Part shown: positions 31,331-38,449 of the stretch, one piece after another
How positions within the stretch are numbered: the stretch's first letter is position 1
Layout: each line of letters opens with the position of its first letter
DNA from: an uncultured Clostridia bacterium
GTDB taxonomy: Bacteria > Bacillota > Clostridia > Oscillospirales > JAAYOS01
DNA length: 38,449 nt
Assembly (NCBI GenBank): GCA_947630675.1
Contig: CANRIN010000014.1
Coordinates: 1-38,449 of the forward strand
Direction of reading: 5' to 3'
Position numbers and translations under genes: made by a program
Notes under the pieces: model-generated
What the model was told of the DNA's origin: nothing
Databases searched by the model: none
The model's input: the letters and a program-made list of their open reading frames with translations, nothing else

Positions 31331-33799
31331 ATGAAGTATGATTTTACCGCAATAGAAAAGAAGTGGCAGAAACGCTGGGAGGACGAGAAGGCGTTCCACA
31401 CCGAGGGGCCGGAGTCCAAGAAGCCGAAGTACTACGTGCTCATCGAGTTCCCGTATCCTTCCGGAGACGGGCTGCATGTCGGCCACCCGCGTCCGTACAC
31501 CGCCATGGACATCCTCGCGCGCAAGCGCCGCCGCGACGGATATAATGTCCTCTTCCCGATGGGCTTCGATGCGTTCGGACTTCCCACCGAGAACTACGCC
31601 ATAAAGAACCACATCCATCCGGCGGCGGTGACCGAGAAGAACGTCGCGCACTTCGAGGAGCAGCTGAAGGCGATAGGCTACAGCTTCGACTGGGAGCGCG
31701 AGATAAAGACCACAGATCCCGAGTACTACCGCTGGACGCAGTGGATATTCCTCCAGCTCTTCAAGAAGGGACTCGCGTACAAGACGAATATGCCGGTCAA
31801 CTGGTGCACGAGCTGCAAGTGCGTGCTCGCGAACGAGGAGGTCGTCAACGGCGTCTGCGAGCGCTGCGGCAGTCCGGTCGTCCGCCGCGAGAAGAGCCAG
31901 TGGATGCTGAAGATAACCGACTATGCGCAGAAGCTGCTCGACGGGCTCGACGAGGTCGACTACCCCGAGCGCGTCAAGACCCAGCAGCGCAACTGGATAG
32001 GCCGCTCCACCGGTGCGGAGGTCGACTTCGGGACGACGGCGGGGGACAAGCTCACGATATACACCACCCGCCCCGACACTCTCTACGGCGTCACATACAT
32101 GGTCGTGTCGCCGGAGCATCCGCTGATAGAGAAGTGGGCGGATAAGATATCCAATATGGACGAGATACACGCCTATCAGGAGGCCGCCGCGCGCAAGAGC
32201 GACTTCGAGCGCAGCGAGCTTGCAAAGGACAAGACCGGCGTCCGGATAGACGGCGTGGAGGGCATCAACCCCGTCAACGACGAAAAGATACCGATATACG
32301 TCTCGGACTACGTCCTCATGACCTACGGCACCGGCGCGATAATGGCCGTTCCGGGCCACGACACCCGCGACTGGGAGTTTGCAAAGAAGTTCGGCCTGCC
32401 GATAATCGAGGTCGTGGGCGGCGGCAACGTCGAGGAGGCGGCGTTTACCGACGTCGAGACCGGAATACTCGTCAACAGCGGCATACTCAACGGCCTCGAG
32501 GTCGCGGACGCGAAGAAGAAGATAATCGCCTTCCTCGAGGAGAAGGGCGTCGGCCGCGCGACGGTCAACTACAAGCTCCGCGACTGGGTGTTCAGCCGCC
32601 AGCGCTACTGGGGCGAGCCGATACCGATAATCAACTGCCCGCACTGCGGACACGTCCCGCTCGACGAGAGCGAGCTGCCGCTCCTCCTGCCGGACGTAGA
32701 GAGCTACGAGCCCACCGACTCGGGCGAGAGCCCGATAGCCGCCATGCGCGACTGGGTGGAGGTCACATGCCCCATCTGCGGTGCGAAGGCGGAGCGCGAG
32801 ACCGACACCATGCCCCAGTGGGCCGGTTCGAGCTGGTACTTCCTCAGATACATGGACCCGCACTTCGACGGCGGCATGGAGCACACCACGCTCCACCTGC
32901 TGTACAGCCGCTTCTGGAACCAGTTCCTGCACGACATCGGCGTCGTGCCCTACTCCGAGCCGTATGCGAAGCGCACGAGCCACGGCATGATCCTCGGCCA
33001 GAACCCGCACTGCTTCAGCTGCATGTCCCCCGAGGAGCAGAAGAAGCTCGTCGAGGAGCACGGCAGCGAGAAGGCCGCAAAGAAGTGGCTCGTCTCGAAG
33101 TACGGTGAGATGGCGGAGCGGCCGGTCGTGAAGATGAGCAAGTCGCTCGGCAACGTCGTCAACCCGGACGACACGATACGCCAGTACGGCGCGGACACTC
33201 TCCGCCTCTACATCATGTTCATCGGCGACTTCGAGAAGGCCGCGAGCTGGTCGGACGATGCGGTGAAGGGCTGCAAGCGCTTCCTCGACCGCGTGTGGAA
33301 CCTCGCGGAGGCCGCCGTAGATTCGGACGAGATACGCGAAAAGTACGAGTCGAACATCCACCGCACGATAAAGAAGGTCAGCGCGGACATCGAGGAGCTG
33401 AAGTTCAACACCGCGATAGCCTCGCTTATGACGCTCGTCAACGACCTCTACGACACCGGCGCGACCCGCGGCGAGGTGAAGGTCCTGCTCCAGCTGCTCA
33501 ATCCGTTTGCCCCGCACATCACCGAGGAGCTGTGGGAGATGTTCGGCGAAAAGGGACTGCTCTCGCTCGCTCCGTGGCCGCAGTACGATGAGGCGAAGTG
33601 TACGGCAAGCCACATCACCTTCGCCGTACAGGTCAACGGCAAGCTCCGCTCGACGGTCGAGCTCGCGGCGGACTCCTCCGACGAGGAGATAGTCGCGGCG
33701 GCCATGGCGGACGAGAAGGTGAAGCGCCACACCGAGGGCAAGTCGCTTGTAAAGACGATAGTCGTCAAGGGCAAGCTCGTAAACCTCATAGTGAAGTAA
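31331..33799 (+). CDS. leuS: Leucyl-tRNA synthetase
   Basis: Class I synthetase that charges tRNA-Leu; 822 residues. The HIGH-type motif is HVGH (49-52) in [18 protein letters not shown]; the KMSKS motif reads VKMSKSLGN (about 600-608). The CP1 editing domain (about 220-400) includes [21 protein letters not shown]. Cysteine pairs CTSCKC/CERCG, CPHCG and CPICG suggest zinc-binding insertions. The anticodon and C-terminal domains are complete. The gap to rsfS is only 27 bases, so there is no room for a T-box leader of its own; expression must come from upstream promoters. A strong hairpin follows the stop. Confidence 0.98.
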   Translation: MKYDFTAIEKKWQKRWEDEKAFHTEGPESKKPKYYVLIEFPYPSGDGLHVGHPRPYTAMDILARKRRRDGYNVLFPMGFDAFGLPTENYAIKNHIHPAAVTEKNVAHFEEQLKAIGYSFDWEREIKTTDPEYYRWTQWIFLQLFKKGLAYKTNMPVNWCTSCKCVLANEEVVNGVCERCGSPVVRREKSQWMLKITDYAQKLLDGLDEVDYPERVKTQQRNWIGRSTGAEVDFGTTAGDKLTIYTTRPDTLYGVTYMVVSPEHPLIEKWADKISNMDEIHAYQEAAARKSDFERSELAKDKTGVRIDGVEGINPVNDEKIPIYVSDYVLMTYGTGAIMAVPGHDTRDWEFAKKFGLPIIEVVGGGNVEEAAFTDVETGILVNSGILNGLEVADAKKKIIAFLEEKGVGRATVNYKLRDWVFSRQRYWGEPIPIINCPHCGHVPLDESELPLLLPDVESYEPTDSGESPIAAMRDWVEVTCPICGAKAERETDTMPQWAGSSWYFLRYMDPHFDGGMEHTTLHLLYSRFWNQFLHDIGVVPYSEPYAKRTSHGMILGQNPHCFSCMSPEEQKKLVEEHGSEKAAKKWLVSKYGEMAERPVVKMSKSLGNVVNPDDTIRQYGADTLRLYIMFIGDFEKAASWSDDAVKGCKRFLDRVWNLAEAAVDSDEIREKYESNIHRTIKKVSADIEELKFNTAIASLMTLVNDLYDTGATRGEVKVLLQLLNPFAPHITEELWEMFGEKGLLSLAPWPQYDEAKCTASHITFAVQVNGKLRSTVELAADSSDEEIVAAAMADEKVKRHTEGKSLVKTIVVKGKLVNLIVK

Positions 33800-33803
33800 C
33801 AGC

Positions 33804-33840
33804 CTCGGCCGCACCGCTTTCGGTGCGGCCGAGCTTTGTC
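33804..33840 (+). terminator. Terminator closing the long housekeeping run
   Basis: Perfect 13-bp stem (CTCGGCCGCACCG at 33804-33816 with its complement at 33821-33833, loop CTTT), followed by CTTTGTC. The T tract is short but the stem is very stable. Confidence 0.8.
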
Positions 33841-33848
33841 CGAAAATA

Positions 33849-33870
33849 TTTTTTGAAAATTTTCAAAAAA
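33849..33870. repeat. 22-bp perfect AT-rich palindrome
   Basis: TTTTTTGAAAA followed directly by its exact reverse complement, centred between 33859 and 33860, in an otherwise GC-rich region. It lies 15 bases after the leuS terminator and about 100 bases before the 33968 gene. It could be a protein-binding site or an additional bidirectional terminator-like hairpin; sequence alone does not decide. Confidence 0.7.
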
Positions 33871-33967
33871 GCTGTCCTCAAAACCGGATGTGCGGACATA
33901 TACAGTCGGAACGTCGGAGAGGGCGGGCTTTGCCGCCGCTCCACGGATTTTAAGGAGGTGCTTTTGA

Positions 33968-34975
33968 ATGAAGAGAAAGATATTGGCGGTGCTACTTGTC
34001 ATTGCGGTATTCGGAACGCTCGCGGCGGCGGAAACGGCGGTGCTTCGGAACCGCGTGAACGCGGACTTCGGGAACATCCAAGACGTGTACTACTACTCCG
34101 GACGGTTTTATTTATATAACCCCGCAAACGAGATAAAAATCGAGAACCTTGAAGGCGACACAGGTATGCTGAACATCAGGCATGTCTATATAGGGTTCAC
34201 GGATATATTGAACCTGCGAAGCACCGATGTGGACATCCTGTACGACGCGCCGACAGATATCGCGTTCACGGCCGGGTACTACAATGACGGAGAGATTTCA
34301 AGCGAGCCGACCGTTCTGAATTCGGTGTATAAACTGGATTCGGACGGAGAGTGGGACTGGTACTCAAATTCGATGTACGCGATGGCGGTTCTGGCGATGC
34401 ACGACGCAGGTCCGAAATATCCGATCCTGTGGAGCGGCGAGTCGGAATACACTAGTCTGACGCTCCCGGTATGCGAGCCGGGCAGGTACAAATGCTGCCT
34501 GTACTTCCGCGAGGCCGTGAGCAACGAAAACCACCACTATAAGACCGGCACGGACCTTTACAGCATTTCCTTCGAGTATGAGATACCGGAGGCCAGCGTT
34601 AACCGGTTTGACCTGGCATCATTGGGGGTTTTGGAAGGAGACGAGTCGTATGGGCTGTGCGTCGAGCCGACGATACGCGCTAACCGCGGCAAGCCTCCGT
34701 ATCTCGACCGGGCCGAAGGAAAGCTCGAGATGAGGACGGAGGACGGCTGGGAGGACATCTCGGACCTGCTGAGGCTCTGCCCGGAGGATGATAAGCGGCG
34801 GTTTGCGGGTAATGACGTGGACGGTTTCCTGAGCCAAGACCGCATGTACACGGAACCGCTCGACCCCGACGGAGAGTACCGTATAACACTCTGCTACCGT
34901 GAAAACGAGGACGGTACGGGCGGGCTTTACGAGCTCACCCTGCGCCTGAAGCCTGTGGAGAGGCCGGCGGAGTAG
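33968..34975 (+). CDS. Exported protein of unknown function
   Basis: Not recognised; 335 residues. A short basic start and hydrophobic segment (about 4-21) with AAA before a likely cleavage or anchor point indicate export. The mature part is acidic, rich in Tyr, Asp and Glu, and looks mostly beta-stranded, with two possible halves (about 30-205 and 205-335), each containing strand patterns such as VDILYDAPTDIAFTAGYY and YRITLCYRENEDGTGG. No catalytic motif was recognised. A strong ribosome binding site (AAGGAGGTG) lies 8 bases before ATG 33968. It stands alone between the leuS terminator and the rpsU promoter. Confidence 0.78.
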   Translation: MKRKILAVLLVIAVFGTLAAAETAVLRNRVNADFGNIQDVYYYSGRFYLYNPANEIKIENLEGDTGMLNIRHVYIGFTDILNLRSTDVDILYDAPTDIAFTAGYYNDGEISSEPTVLNSVYKLDSDGEWDWYSNSMYAMAVLAMHDAGPKYPILWSGESEYTSLTLPVCEPGRYKCCLYFREAVSNENHHYKTGTDLYSISFEYEIPEASVNRFDLASLGVLEGDESYGLCVEPTIRANRGKPPYLDRAEGKLEMRTEDGWEDISDLLRLCPEDDKRRFAGNDVDGFLSQDRMYTEPLDPDGEYRITLCYRENEDGTGGLYELTLRLKPVERPAE

Positions 34976-35034
34976 GGGCGCGCGTGAACGCCGGAGCGGT
35001 TTTGCGCATCATTTCCTCTTTGTATGAAATTGTC

Positions 35035-35063
35035 TTGACAAGGCATATTATTTGCGCTATAAT
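35035..35063 (+). promoter_or_regulatory. Perfect consensus sigma-A promoter for rpsU
   Basis: TTGACA (35035-35040), exactly 17 bases, TATAAT (35058-35063). The leader before ATG 35114 is about 45 bases and carries GGGGGAGG. Confidence 0.92.
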
Positions 35064-35113
35064 AATAGCCACGAACAACTATGTTCAGTCGTCACCCGGG
35101 GGGAGGGATACAA

Positions 35114-35296
35114 ATGTCGGAAGTACATGTCAAGGAAAACGAGAGTCTTGACAGCGCACTGAAGCGCTTTAAGCGCAGCTGTGCAAAGGCCGGCGTACTC
35201 GCCGAGGTGCGTAAGCGTGAGCATTACGAAAGCCCGAGCGTCAAGCGCCGCAAGAAGAGCGAGGCCGCGCGCAAGAACAAGCGTAAATTCCGCTGA
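35114..35296 (+). CDS. rpsU: 30S ribosomal protein bS21
   Basis: Small-subunit protein of 60 residues, involved in early steps of translation initiation. The sequence is typical: [20 protein letters not shown] at the start, then [24 protein letters not shown], ending with a Lys/Arg-rich tail. Start choice: ATG 35114 after a GGGGAGG site; an in-frame ATG at 35081 would add 11 residues unlike the family. A perfect promoter and a strong terminator flank it, so it forms a single-gene unit. Confidence 0.97.
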   Translation: MSEVHVKENESLDSALKRFKRSCAKAGVLAEVRKREHYESPSVKRRKKSEAARKNKRKFR

Positions 35297-35308
35297 AAAA
35301 GCGAACTC

Positions 35309-35342
35309 CAAACGGGACGGTTCATGCCGTCCCGTTTTTTTT
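35309..35342 (+). terminator. Strong Rho-independent terminator after rpsU
   Basis: Perfect 11-bp stem AAACGGGACGG/CCGTCCCGTTT (35309-35319 with 35326-35336), loop TTCATG, running straight into a T tract of nine (35334-35342). Confidence 0.96.
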
Positions 35343-35357
35343 CGTACCGAAAAAGCG

Positions 35358-35386
35358 TTGATTTTTGGACAGTCAGGGTATAAAAT
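35358..35386 (+). promoter_or_regulatory. Probable sigma-A promoter for the zinc-ribbon/SPFH cluster
   Basis: TTGATT (35358-35363), 17 bases, TAAAAT (35381-35386). An overlapping TATAAA (35379-35384) would give a 15-base spacer. A small hairpin (TGCTCC/GGAGCA, 35410-35428) lies in the leader before ATG 35455. Confidence 0.68.
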
Positions 35387-35454
35387 AGAGACAGTAAGAT
35401 ATATAAGTCTGCTCCGGACCCGGGAGCACCGGCCCCGAAAGCGAGGAAAACCGT

Positions 35455-36204
35455 ATGGAATTCACAAGAGAATTTGAATTTAACGGCGTCAGCTACCGCA
35501 GCTCGGACGACTCCGTCGAACTGCGCCTCAGCGGCGCGGGCAGGTGCCGCGTCGACGCTAAGGACGAGGAAACGGCGGACGCCTTTCGGGACGCGCTGAC
35601 GGCGATCCTGCCGGACATCTTTGAGATTTGCGGAGACAGCGGTGTGCCGTATAATTTCATGGCAGTCAAGCCGGACGTTATCACGGGGGTCACGAAGGAA
35701 GTGTTTGCACAGATACTGCCGGAGGACTCGCCCACGCTGATAAGCCTCTCGTTTACGGCGCTCTGCCCGGACGACGAGAGCGTCAGGCGGCTCATAGAGT
35801 CGAGGCGGATGCTCTCGGTCCGCCGCCTCTGCCCGAAGTGCGGCAAGGACATGACCGCCACGCCCAATGCGGCGTTCTGCACCGCGTGCGGCACGAGGCT
35901 CGGCGCCCCGCCGGAGCCGCCGAAGACATATTCTGCCGTGGAGGAGTACATACTTACAAACTTCGAGGGGTTCGAGAGGGTGGAGGCGGTCAGCTACTAC
36001 CGCAGCGCGACCGGCGTGGATGCCAAGACCGCGCGGGAAGCCGTGGCGAACCTCTACAAGCAGAAGAACATGCAGCGCGGGCTCCTGGACACACTGTACT
36101 CGGTAGACGTGACGCCGACCGAGAAGATAGACTATGTGGTAGACGGCATAAACAAGGGTATAAACAAGCTGAAGAGCTTCTTCGGCGGCGGAATGCAGCA
36201 ATAG
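35455..36204 (+). CDS. Zinc-ribbon protein with L7/L12-like segment, SPFH cluster gene 1
   Basis: No specific family recognised; 249 residues, no membrane helix. The N-terminal domain of about 120 residues is unknown. A four-cysteine zinc ribbon follows (CPKCG at 126-130 and CTACG at 142-146). Next is a helical segment VEAVSYYRSATGVDAKTARE (about 176-195), which resembles the ribosomal L7/L12 C-terminal fold pattern found in small bacterial zinc-ribbon proteins. The end is helical and Gly-rich. GAGG lies before ATG 35455. The next gene begins 12 bases after the stop, so this is the first gene of the cluster leading to the SPFH protein. A scaffold or recruitment role is inference only. Confidence 0.78.
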   Translation: MEFTREFEFNGVSYRSSDDSVELRLSGAGRCRVDAKDEETADAFRDALTAILPDIFEICGDSGVPYNFMAVKPDVITGVTKEVFAQILPEDSPTLISLSFTALCPDDESVRRLIESRRMLSVRRLCPKCGKDMTATPNAAFCTACGTRLGAPPEPPKTYSAVEEYILTNFEGFERVEAVSYYRSATGVDAKTAREAVANLYKQKNMQRGLLDTLYSVDVTPTEKIDYVVDGINKGINKLKSFFGGGMQQ

Positions 36205-36216
36205 GAGGTGTCATAG

Positions 36217-37197
36217 GTGCAGGATTACAGCGGTATCACGATGCTGCCGTTCCAGGCGGTCCCCGGTATTGACAACTGGACGTTCCGGCTCTACCTCGAG
36301 ACCCTGGACAGGGGCGGCGAGAAGCTCAAAAAGCAGCTCGAGGAGCGCTCCAAGAGGCTTGAGGAGCGCAAAAAGCCCGGCAAGCTGTGCTGGATGACCT
36401 GCTGGATAGACGACGAGCGCTGTGCGGCGTGCGCCGCCGCGCAGGAGAAGGTCTACAACGGCATAGACGAGGTACACCAGATGGAGAAGGCGCTCATGTA
36501 TCCCGAGCTGCGGAGCGTGAAGAAGTGCGACAAATGCACCTTCTGCGGCGCACCCTACGAGCCGGGCGAGACGGTCTGCTCCTACTGCGGCACGGAGTAC
36601 CCCGAGGGCACGGTGTCGATAGACCTTCCGAAAAACCCGGAGGAGCTCAAGCGGCTGATGCGCCGCCGCGCGGTCGAGGTGTGGAACCTCTATCCGGACG
36701 TCATAGTGACGCAGATTAGTCAGCTCCTGAATGACGCCAATGCGGCGGACGACCTTCTCTACAGGGTCAGTTACGCCATGCTGTCGCAGAACCTCGCCGA
36801 GTCGTATGCGATGACGCTCGAGCAGCTCGAACACGGGGCGGAGATCAACGCGATGTCGCTTTCGGAGTACATGATGGCGGTGATAAAGGGCCAGGTCGAG
36901 GCGGAATCGCTGAAGGTAGTGAAAGCACAGCGGGAGGAGCTGAACAAACAGCGGCGGCAGGCGATGAACGCACAGCACGAGCGCGAAATGGCGTCCATCG
37001 AGCGTCAGAAGCAGGCCAACGCAGATTTCTGGGAGCGGCGGCAGGCGATGCAGAGCGCGCCGCGGTACAGCGGCGGCAGTGGATGGACCCGCACCTGCGC
37101 CGACTGCACCTACTATTCCCCCGGAGCCGGAAAGTGTGCCTATAAGGACTGGAAAACAAACGCCGGCGACTCCTGCGGATTTTTCCGCATCAAATGA
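36217..37197 (+). CDS. Cysteine-rich coiled-coil protein, SPFH cluster gene 2
   Basis: No specific family recognised; 326 residues, soluble. The N-terminal part has a basic helix (about 30-55) and a first cysteine group (C58, C62, C69, C72). A second group (C104, C107, C110, C121, C124) contains a classical ribbon FCGAPYEPGETVCSYCG. A helical domain (about 140-225) leads to a Gln/Arg/Glu-rich coiled coil (about 225-280). The C-terminal 35 residues hold a third group (C294, C297, C307, C320) with the pattern CADCTYY ... CAYKDW ... SCGFF, which resembles small metal-binding tails. The GTG start at 36217 has AGGAGGTG (36203-36210) upstream. Thirteen cysteines in a cytoplasmic protein suggest several metal sites or redox sensing. 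Confidence 0.8.
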   Translation: MQDYSGITMLPFQAVPGIDNWTFRLYLETLDRGGEKLKKQLEERSKRLEERKKPGKLCWMTCWIDDERCAACAAAQEKVYNGIDEVHQMEKALMYPELRSVKKCDKCTFCGAPYEPGETVCSYCGTEYPEGTVSIDLPKNPEELKRLMRRRAVEVWNLYPDVIVTQISQLLNDANAADDLLYRVSYAMLSQNLAESYAMTLEQLEHGAEINAMSLSEYMMAVIKGQVEAESLKVVKAQREELNKQRRQAMNAQHEREMASIERQKQANADFWERRQAMQSAPRYSGGSGWTRTCADCTYYSPGAGKCAYKDWKTNAGDSCGFFRIK

Positions 37198-37499
37198 TGA
37201 CAGGCGAAGATATGTGCGGCGCGGACGGCAGGAGGCTCTACCGTGTGGGCGGGCGCACCGTCGTCTGGCTCTTCAATGAGAATGAGCGCGACGCGGCAAA
37301 GCTCCCGGCGGACAACCTCTCCATCCTCGACGGGGACGGCGCGGAGGTGTGGGATCTCCGCCGCGCGACGGGCAGGGAGGACGTCTGCGTGCTTCTCCGC
37401 ATAGACGGCGAAGAGATTTGTTTTACGACCTTCAACGGATTTTCGGCGCGGGTGGACGTCCGCACTCTCGTTCTTACCCGCCTTCCTTCACAGAAATAG
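37194..37499 (+). CDS. Small unknown protein, SPFH cluster gene 3
   Basis: Not recognised; 101 residues, soluble, with predicted alternating strands (RLYRVGGRTVVWLF, VCVLLRIDGEEICFTTF) that suggest a small beta-barrel or PH-like fold. Its ATG overlaps the stop of the previous gene (ATGATG, 37194-37199), with no clear ribosome binding site, so it is probably made by translational coupling. It lies 18 bases before the SPFH gene. Conserved position between the coiled-coil protein and the SPFH protein would support a shared complex. Confidence 0.65.
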   Translation: MMTGEDMCGADGRRLYRVGGRTVVWLFNENERDAAKLPADNLSILDGDGAEVWDLRRATGREDVCVLLRIDGEEICFTTFNGFSARVDVRTLVLTRLPSQK

Positions 37500-37517
37500 T
37501 GCTTTTGAGGTGACAGT

Positions 37518-38449
37518 ATGGGACTTATCAAGGCGTTTACAGACAGTGCGCTCGGCTATATCGGCGACATGTGGGCGGACTACATATACTGCGACGCGCT
37601 TCCGGGAGACGTGCTCGTGAGCAAGGGACACAAGCGCCGCTCCGGCGGCGGCGACCGCGCGAATGAGAACGTGATAACCGAGGGGAGCCGCGTCGCCGTC
37701 AATGCGGGTCAGGCGCTCATCGTGGTGGAAAACGGGCGCGTCATCGACTTCACGACGGAGCCCGGCGGATACGAGTATCTGAGCACGACCGAGCCCTCGA
37801 TGTTCCGCGGCGACCTCGGCGAGTCGCTTGACGCGGCGGTGGAGCGGATAAAGGAGAGGGTGAAGTTCGGAGGCATACCCGCAAACGACCAGCGGGTGTA
37901 CTTCGTCAACACCAAGGAGATACTTGACAACCGCTTCGGCTTCGGCCGCGTGCCCTATCGCGACAGCGAGTTCAATCTTTCGATATACCTTCAGGGCTTC
38001 GGGGTGTACAGCTTCCGCGTGACCGACCCGATGGCGTTCTACGAGAACGTGTGCGGCAACGTCGCGGACAGCTACAACAAGTCGGAGCTCAATGCACAGC
38101 TCAAGGCGGAGCTCCAGAACGAGATGCTGCCGATACTCGGCGAGCTCTCCGGGCGCGGCCTGCACTACGACCGTCTGCCGCTCGAGAGCGCGGAGATACT
38201 GAAGCTGCTGAAGGAGCGGCTCAGCCGCAAGTGGCACGACGAGCGCGGCGTCGAGATAATGACGCTGACGTTCGGCAGCATCCTCCCCGACGACGAGAGC
38301 TTTGACAAGATACGCGACCTTCAGGAGTCGCGGGTGTACTCCGAGAGCCGCGCGATGCTCGGCGCGAGGGTGGGCGCGGCCTCCGCGAACGCCATGGAGT
38401 CGGCGGCGGAGAACCCGTCCGGCGCGGTGAACGGCTTCGTCGGCATGGG
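37518..38449 (+). CDS. SPFH-domain protein (YdjI/virion-core-like), 3' end outside the window
   Basis: Open frame from ATG 37518 (GAGGTGA upstream) to the window end; 310 residues visible. It begins MGLIKAFTDSALG and has the N-terminal strand block DALPGDVLVSKGHKR, then NAGQALIVVENGRVIDF and a long SPFH domain (about 55-250) with YLQGFGVYSFRVTDPMAFY and a helical coiled region (about 185-245). This fits the group named virion-core-like SPFH proteins (B. subtilis YdjI type), which gather at the membrane with PspA-like stress proteins. Relatives usually end in a zinc ribbon; that part would lie beyond the window. No transmembrane segment is visible, so membrane attachment would be peripheral. 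Confidence 0.85.
   Translation, partial: MGLIKAFTDSALGYIGDMWADYIYCDALPGDVLVSKGHKRRSGGGDRANENVITEGSRVAVNAGQALIVVENGRVIDFTTEPGGYEYLSTTEPSMFRGDLGESLDAAVERIKERVKFGGIPANDQRVYFVNTKEILDNRFGFGRVPYRDSEFNLSIYLQGFGVYSFRVTDPMAFYENVCGNVADSYNKSELNAQLKAELQNEMLPILGELSGRGLHYDRLPLESAEILKLLKERLSRKWHDERGVEIMTLTFGSILPDDESFDKIRDLQESRVYSESRAMLGARVGAASANAMESAAENPSGAVNGFVGM

Noticed and set aside
31172..33814. 880-codon open frame on the minus strand opposite leuS
   Set aside because: It mirrors a certain leuS gene base for base, has no ribosome binding site or family resemblance, and is a product of high GC with biased codons.
1..38449. tRNA, rRNA, CRISPR, insertion sequence or integrase
   Set aside because: I looked through the intergenic stretches on both strands and found no cloverleaf, rRNA segment, regular repeat-spacer array, transposase or recombinase gene.

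Overview
The window looks like core chromosome of a high-GC member of the Bacillota, most likely a gut-type Clostridia of the Oscillospirales (an inference from gene content and order; no rRNA is present to place it). Supporting signs are the order plsX-acpP-rnc-radical SAM-smc-ftsY, the order rdgB-yhbY-nadD-yqeK-LCP-rsfS-leuS, strong GGAGG-type ribosome binding sites, many TTG and GTG starts, and promoters that match the sigma-A consensus closely. Every gene I can support lies on the + strand. The host genes use ATA heavily for isoleucine despite the high GC (19 of 30 Ile codons by my count in ftsX), and this works as a native signature.

Layout. Bases 1-3419 hold a cell-envelope module: the end of ftsX, a secreted M23 peptidoglycan hydrolase of the kind FtsEX controls, and an S41 C-terminal processing protease. 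Bases 3463-6300 hold an unknown gene whose 3' end contains a perfect consensus promoter for greA-lysS. Bases 6301-8636 are a visibly AT-richer, ATA-poor island with a MntA/HepT (MNT-HEPN) toxin-antitoxin pair, a GNAT acetyltransferase, an unrecognised 164-residue protein and a decayed second copy of the mntA 5' end, so mntA-like sequence sits at both edges. Bases 8637-10502 hold a cysteine-synthase-like enzyme with altered active-site loops, a cytidine-deaminase-family protein and a second GNAT. Bases 10503-11005 hold a gene remnant, a terminator and a promoter. Bases 11006-13823 hold an unknown membrane-anchored protein and a KtrB/KtrA-type potassium uptake pair.

Bases 13820-33799 are a nearly gap-free run of housekeeping genes, many overlapping: SpoU methyltransferase, dprA, topA, trmFO, plsX, acpP (with its own promoter and terminator), rnc, an Elp3-like radical SAM gene, smc, ftsY, rdgB, yhbY, nadD, yqeK, an LCP-family cell-wall glycopolymer ligase with a long Gly/Ser then Glu/Pro/Thr tail, rsfS and leuS. 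They cover RNA modification, DNA uptake and topology, phospholipid and fatty-acid initiation, chromosome segregation, protein targeting, NAD synthesis, ribosome assembly and translation.

Bases 33800-38449 are the least explained part. They hold a 22-bp perfect AT palindrome, an unknown exported protein, monocistronic rpsU with a perfect promoter and a strong terminator, and then a four-gene cluster. That cluster has a zinc-ribbon protein with an L7/L12-like segment, a Cys-rich coiled-coil protein, a small unknown protein and an SPFH-domain protein that runs off the window end. It resembles in outline the SPFH/zinc-ribbon genes around Bacillus ydjGHI and may be a membrane-stress or membrane-domain system with novel partners. 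This is the best candidate here for an undescribed system.
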